Origin: Pseudomonadota bacterium
Lineage (GTDB): Bacteria; Pseudomonadota; Gammaproteobacteria; Burkholderiales; Burkholderiaceae_D
Length of the DNA: 64,000 nt
NCBI GenBank assembly: GCA_023449275.1
Contig: JAEXJM010000021.1
Span: 1-64,000 of the forward strand
Direction of reading: 5' to 3'
Shown here one piece after another: positions 62,658 to 64,000 of the stretch. The position numbers and the translations under genes are program-made. The notes below the pieces were generated by a model. That model had not been told where the DNA came from. It ran no database searches and saw only the letters and a program-made list of their open reading frames with translations. How positions within the stretch are numbered: the stretch's first letter is position 1; the number at the start of each line of letters is the position of its first letter.

Positions 62658-63836
62658 ATGGTTTTAAGCAAAAAAGTTGGTTCTCTTTTATTGGGATCGT
62701 TGACAGTCATAAGTTTGACGTCCTGTAGCGCATTCGACAGCCTGCTTGAAGCGGATCGTATCGATTACAAAAGCGAAACGCCAAAGACTCCGGGGCAACG
62801 GCTCGAAATTCCACCTGATTTGACACAGTTGCAAAGAGATAATCGTTATTCCATTCCTGAGACGACTTCTTCGGGTATCGTTACCGCATCAGACTATAAT
62901 CAGAAACAGCAGGAAGCACGGCCCGCGCTGGCAGGCAATCCGGGTGTCGTGGCTCCGAAAGAAGCCACGGATATCCGTATCGAAAAACACGGAAGCCAGC
63001 GCTGGCTGGTCGTCAACAGACCCCCGGAAGAATTGTGGCCGCAGATCAAGGAGTTCTGGCAGGATAACGGTTTCCTGATCAATGTCGATTCTCCGGATAC
63101 AGGGATCATGGAAACGGATTGGGCGGAAAATCGTGCAAAGATTCCTCAGGATTTCATCCGCCGCACCCTTGGCAAGGTTCTGGATTCGCTGTATTCCACA
63201 GGTGAGCGTGATAAATTCAGAACCCGTCTGGAACGCAATACGGATGGCACGACCGAAATCTATATCAGTCATCGCGGTGCACAGGAGGAACTGGTTGGCG
63301 TGAATCAGGATTCGACGGTCTGGACCTCGCGTCCATCCGATCCTGAACTGGAAGCTGAATTCCTTTCCCGTCTGATGGTTCAGTTAAGTGACATCAACCA
63401 GAAAGAAAAGGTCAAGGCTAAAGCGCTTGCTGAAAGCAAGACTATCGTGTTGGCTTCCAAGGCGACGCTGGTCAAAGGAAACGACGCTTCCAAGGTGGTC
63501 GTGAATGAGTCCTTCGACCGTGTATGGCGTCGGGTCGGTCTGGCTCTGGATCGGGTCGGCTTTACAGTTGAAGACCGTGACCGTTCTCAGGGACTGTACT
63601 ACGTCCGTTATGTCGATCAGGACAAGGATGCCAAGAATACACCGGAACAGCAAAAGGGCTTTTTTGCCAAGATGTTTACCTTCTCTGAAACAGAGAAAGT
63701 GGCACAACGTTTCCAGATCGCTGTCCGTGAGTTTGATGGCAAGTGCGATATTGTCGTTCTTGATGACAAGGGCCAGCCTGAAACGACATCGACAGGCAAG
63801 AAGATCGTGAACCTGTTGTATGAACAGTTGCGTTAG
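62658..63836 (+). CDS. bamC: Outer membrane assembly lipoprotein BamC (NlpB)
   Basis: The 392-residue product has a lipoprotein signal with lipobox SLTSC and Cys23, then the unstructured segment with ETPKTPGQRLEIPPDLTQL that binds BamD. Two helix-grip domains follow (QRWLVVNRPPEELWPQIKEF and VVNESFDRVWRRVGLALDRV). It is part of the BAM complex. The ATG at 62658 is chosen because it gives a proper signal peptide; the ATG at 62634 would add eight residues. Confidence 0.9.
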   Translation: MVLSKKVGSLLLGSLTVISLTSCSAFDSLLEADRIDYKSETPKTPGQRLEIPPDLTQLQRDNRYSIPETTSSGIVTASDYNQKQQEARPALAGNPGVVAPKEATDIRIEKHGSQRWLVVNRPPEELWPQIKEFWQDNGFLINVDSPDTGIMETDWAENRAKIPQDFIRRTLGKVLDSLYSTGERDKFRTRLERNTDGTTEIYISHRGAQEELVGVNQDSTVWTSRPSDPELEAEFLSRLMVQLSDINQKEKVKAKALAESKTIVLASKATLVKGNDASKVVVNESFDRVWRRVGLALDRVGFTVEDRDRSQGLYYVRYVDQDKDAKNTPEQQKGFFAKMFTFSETEKVAQRFQIAVREFDGKCDIVVLDDKGQPETTSTGKKIVNLLYEQLR

Positions 63837-63860
63837 TCTTTTTTTGGATGGCGATCCGGT

Positions 63861-64000
63861 TTGAGGTTTACAAGTCTGGGAAGTGGCAGCAAGGGTAATT
63901 CGTTGCTGGTTTCGGCAAAGGAGGGCCTGACTTCCACTACCGTTATGGTGGACTGTGGTTTTGGCGTGCGCGAGATAACGCATCGCCTGAAACGGGTGGG
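63861..64000 (+). CDS. WalJ/YycJ-like MBL-fold hydrolase, 5' part
   Basis: From a TTG at 63861 the frame reads RFTSLGSGSKGNSLLVSA, then VMVDCGFGVREITHRLKR, the start of the WalJ/YycJ/VicX metallo-beta-lactamase-fold family. The gene runs off the window before the metal-binding HxHxDH. It follows bamC by 24 bp and is probably in the same operon. The TTG start is inferred because a TAG closes the frame shortly upstream. Confidence 0.7.
   Translation, partial: MRFTSLGSGSKGNSLLVSAKEGLTSTTVMVDCGFGVREITHRLKRV

Overview
The window is a stretch of a Gram-negative, probably betaproteobacterial chromosome. Moderate GC (near 50% by eye) and the housekeeping set (ppx, ppk1, SulP transporter, gltB-gltD, dapA, bamC, WalJ-like hydrolase) suggest an Oxalobacter-like member of the Oxalobacteraceae; this is inference from protein character, not a database result.

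Layout. Positions 1-3036 are host genes: a DsbC-like catalytic domain lacking its N-terminal half, an APC amino-acid permease and a membrane-anchored methyltransferase. Positions 3.5-6.3 kb are a scrapyard: a tail-fibre pseudogene, two small minus-strand genes, and the 3' half of a tRNA-Arg(UCU) gene that looks like a prophage attachment site. From 6.4 to 45.2 kb lies a prophage with a contractile tail. Its late genes all read leftward, right to left: terminase, portal (DUF1073), Mu F-like protein, DUF2213 protease/scaffold, cement protein, DUF2184 capsid, neck proteins, DUF3383 sheath, tube, tail assembly chaperone with a -1 slip site, tape measure, hub, Dit-like protein, plug, spike, gp25, gp47, DUF2612, fibre, then the lysis cassette (holin candidate, SAR endolysin, Rz/Rz1). 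The middle holds an Rha-type antirepressor, accessory genes, RusA/Ref/NinB recombination genes, primase and helicase, a Cro/CI switch, and a rightward early operon with a KilA-N antirepressor, a Rad52-like annealing protein and SSB. No integrase and no intact tRNA-Arg partner is in the window. From 45.2 kb to the end is host sequence: MFS and ZIP transporters, polyphosphate genes, Hsp20, a RAYT-type transposase unit, glutamate synthase, dapA, bamC and the start of a WalJ-like hydrolase.

Most interesting points. (1) One isolated 32-nt sequence with every hallmark of a type I-C CRISPR repeat sits at 32973-33004, a candidate prophage RNA anti-CRISPR. (2) A plus-strand transcription unit with its own promoter, closing stem and terminator (12157-12337) is embedded in the leftward tail operon, abutting a gene that looks like a PBECR-type ribonuclease toxin. 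(3) The two antirepressor genes carry matched leaders (promoter, short hairpin with T-run and a shared CCCGTCAG loop, and a leader start that resembles the sequence before the start codon), recalling c4/icd/ant control in phage P1. (4) An AT-rich membrane protein plus metallo-beta-lactamase-fold pair directly behind the CI repressor is a candidate lysogen-expressed defence module. (5) TATAG-N5-CTATA operators link the CI/Cro switch to the second early promoter 2.8 kb away.
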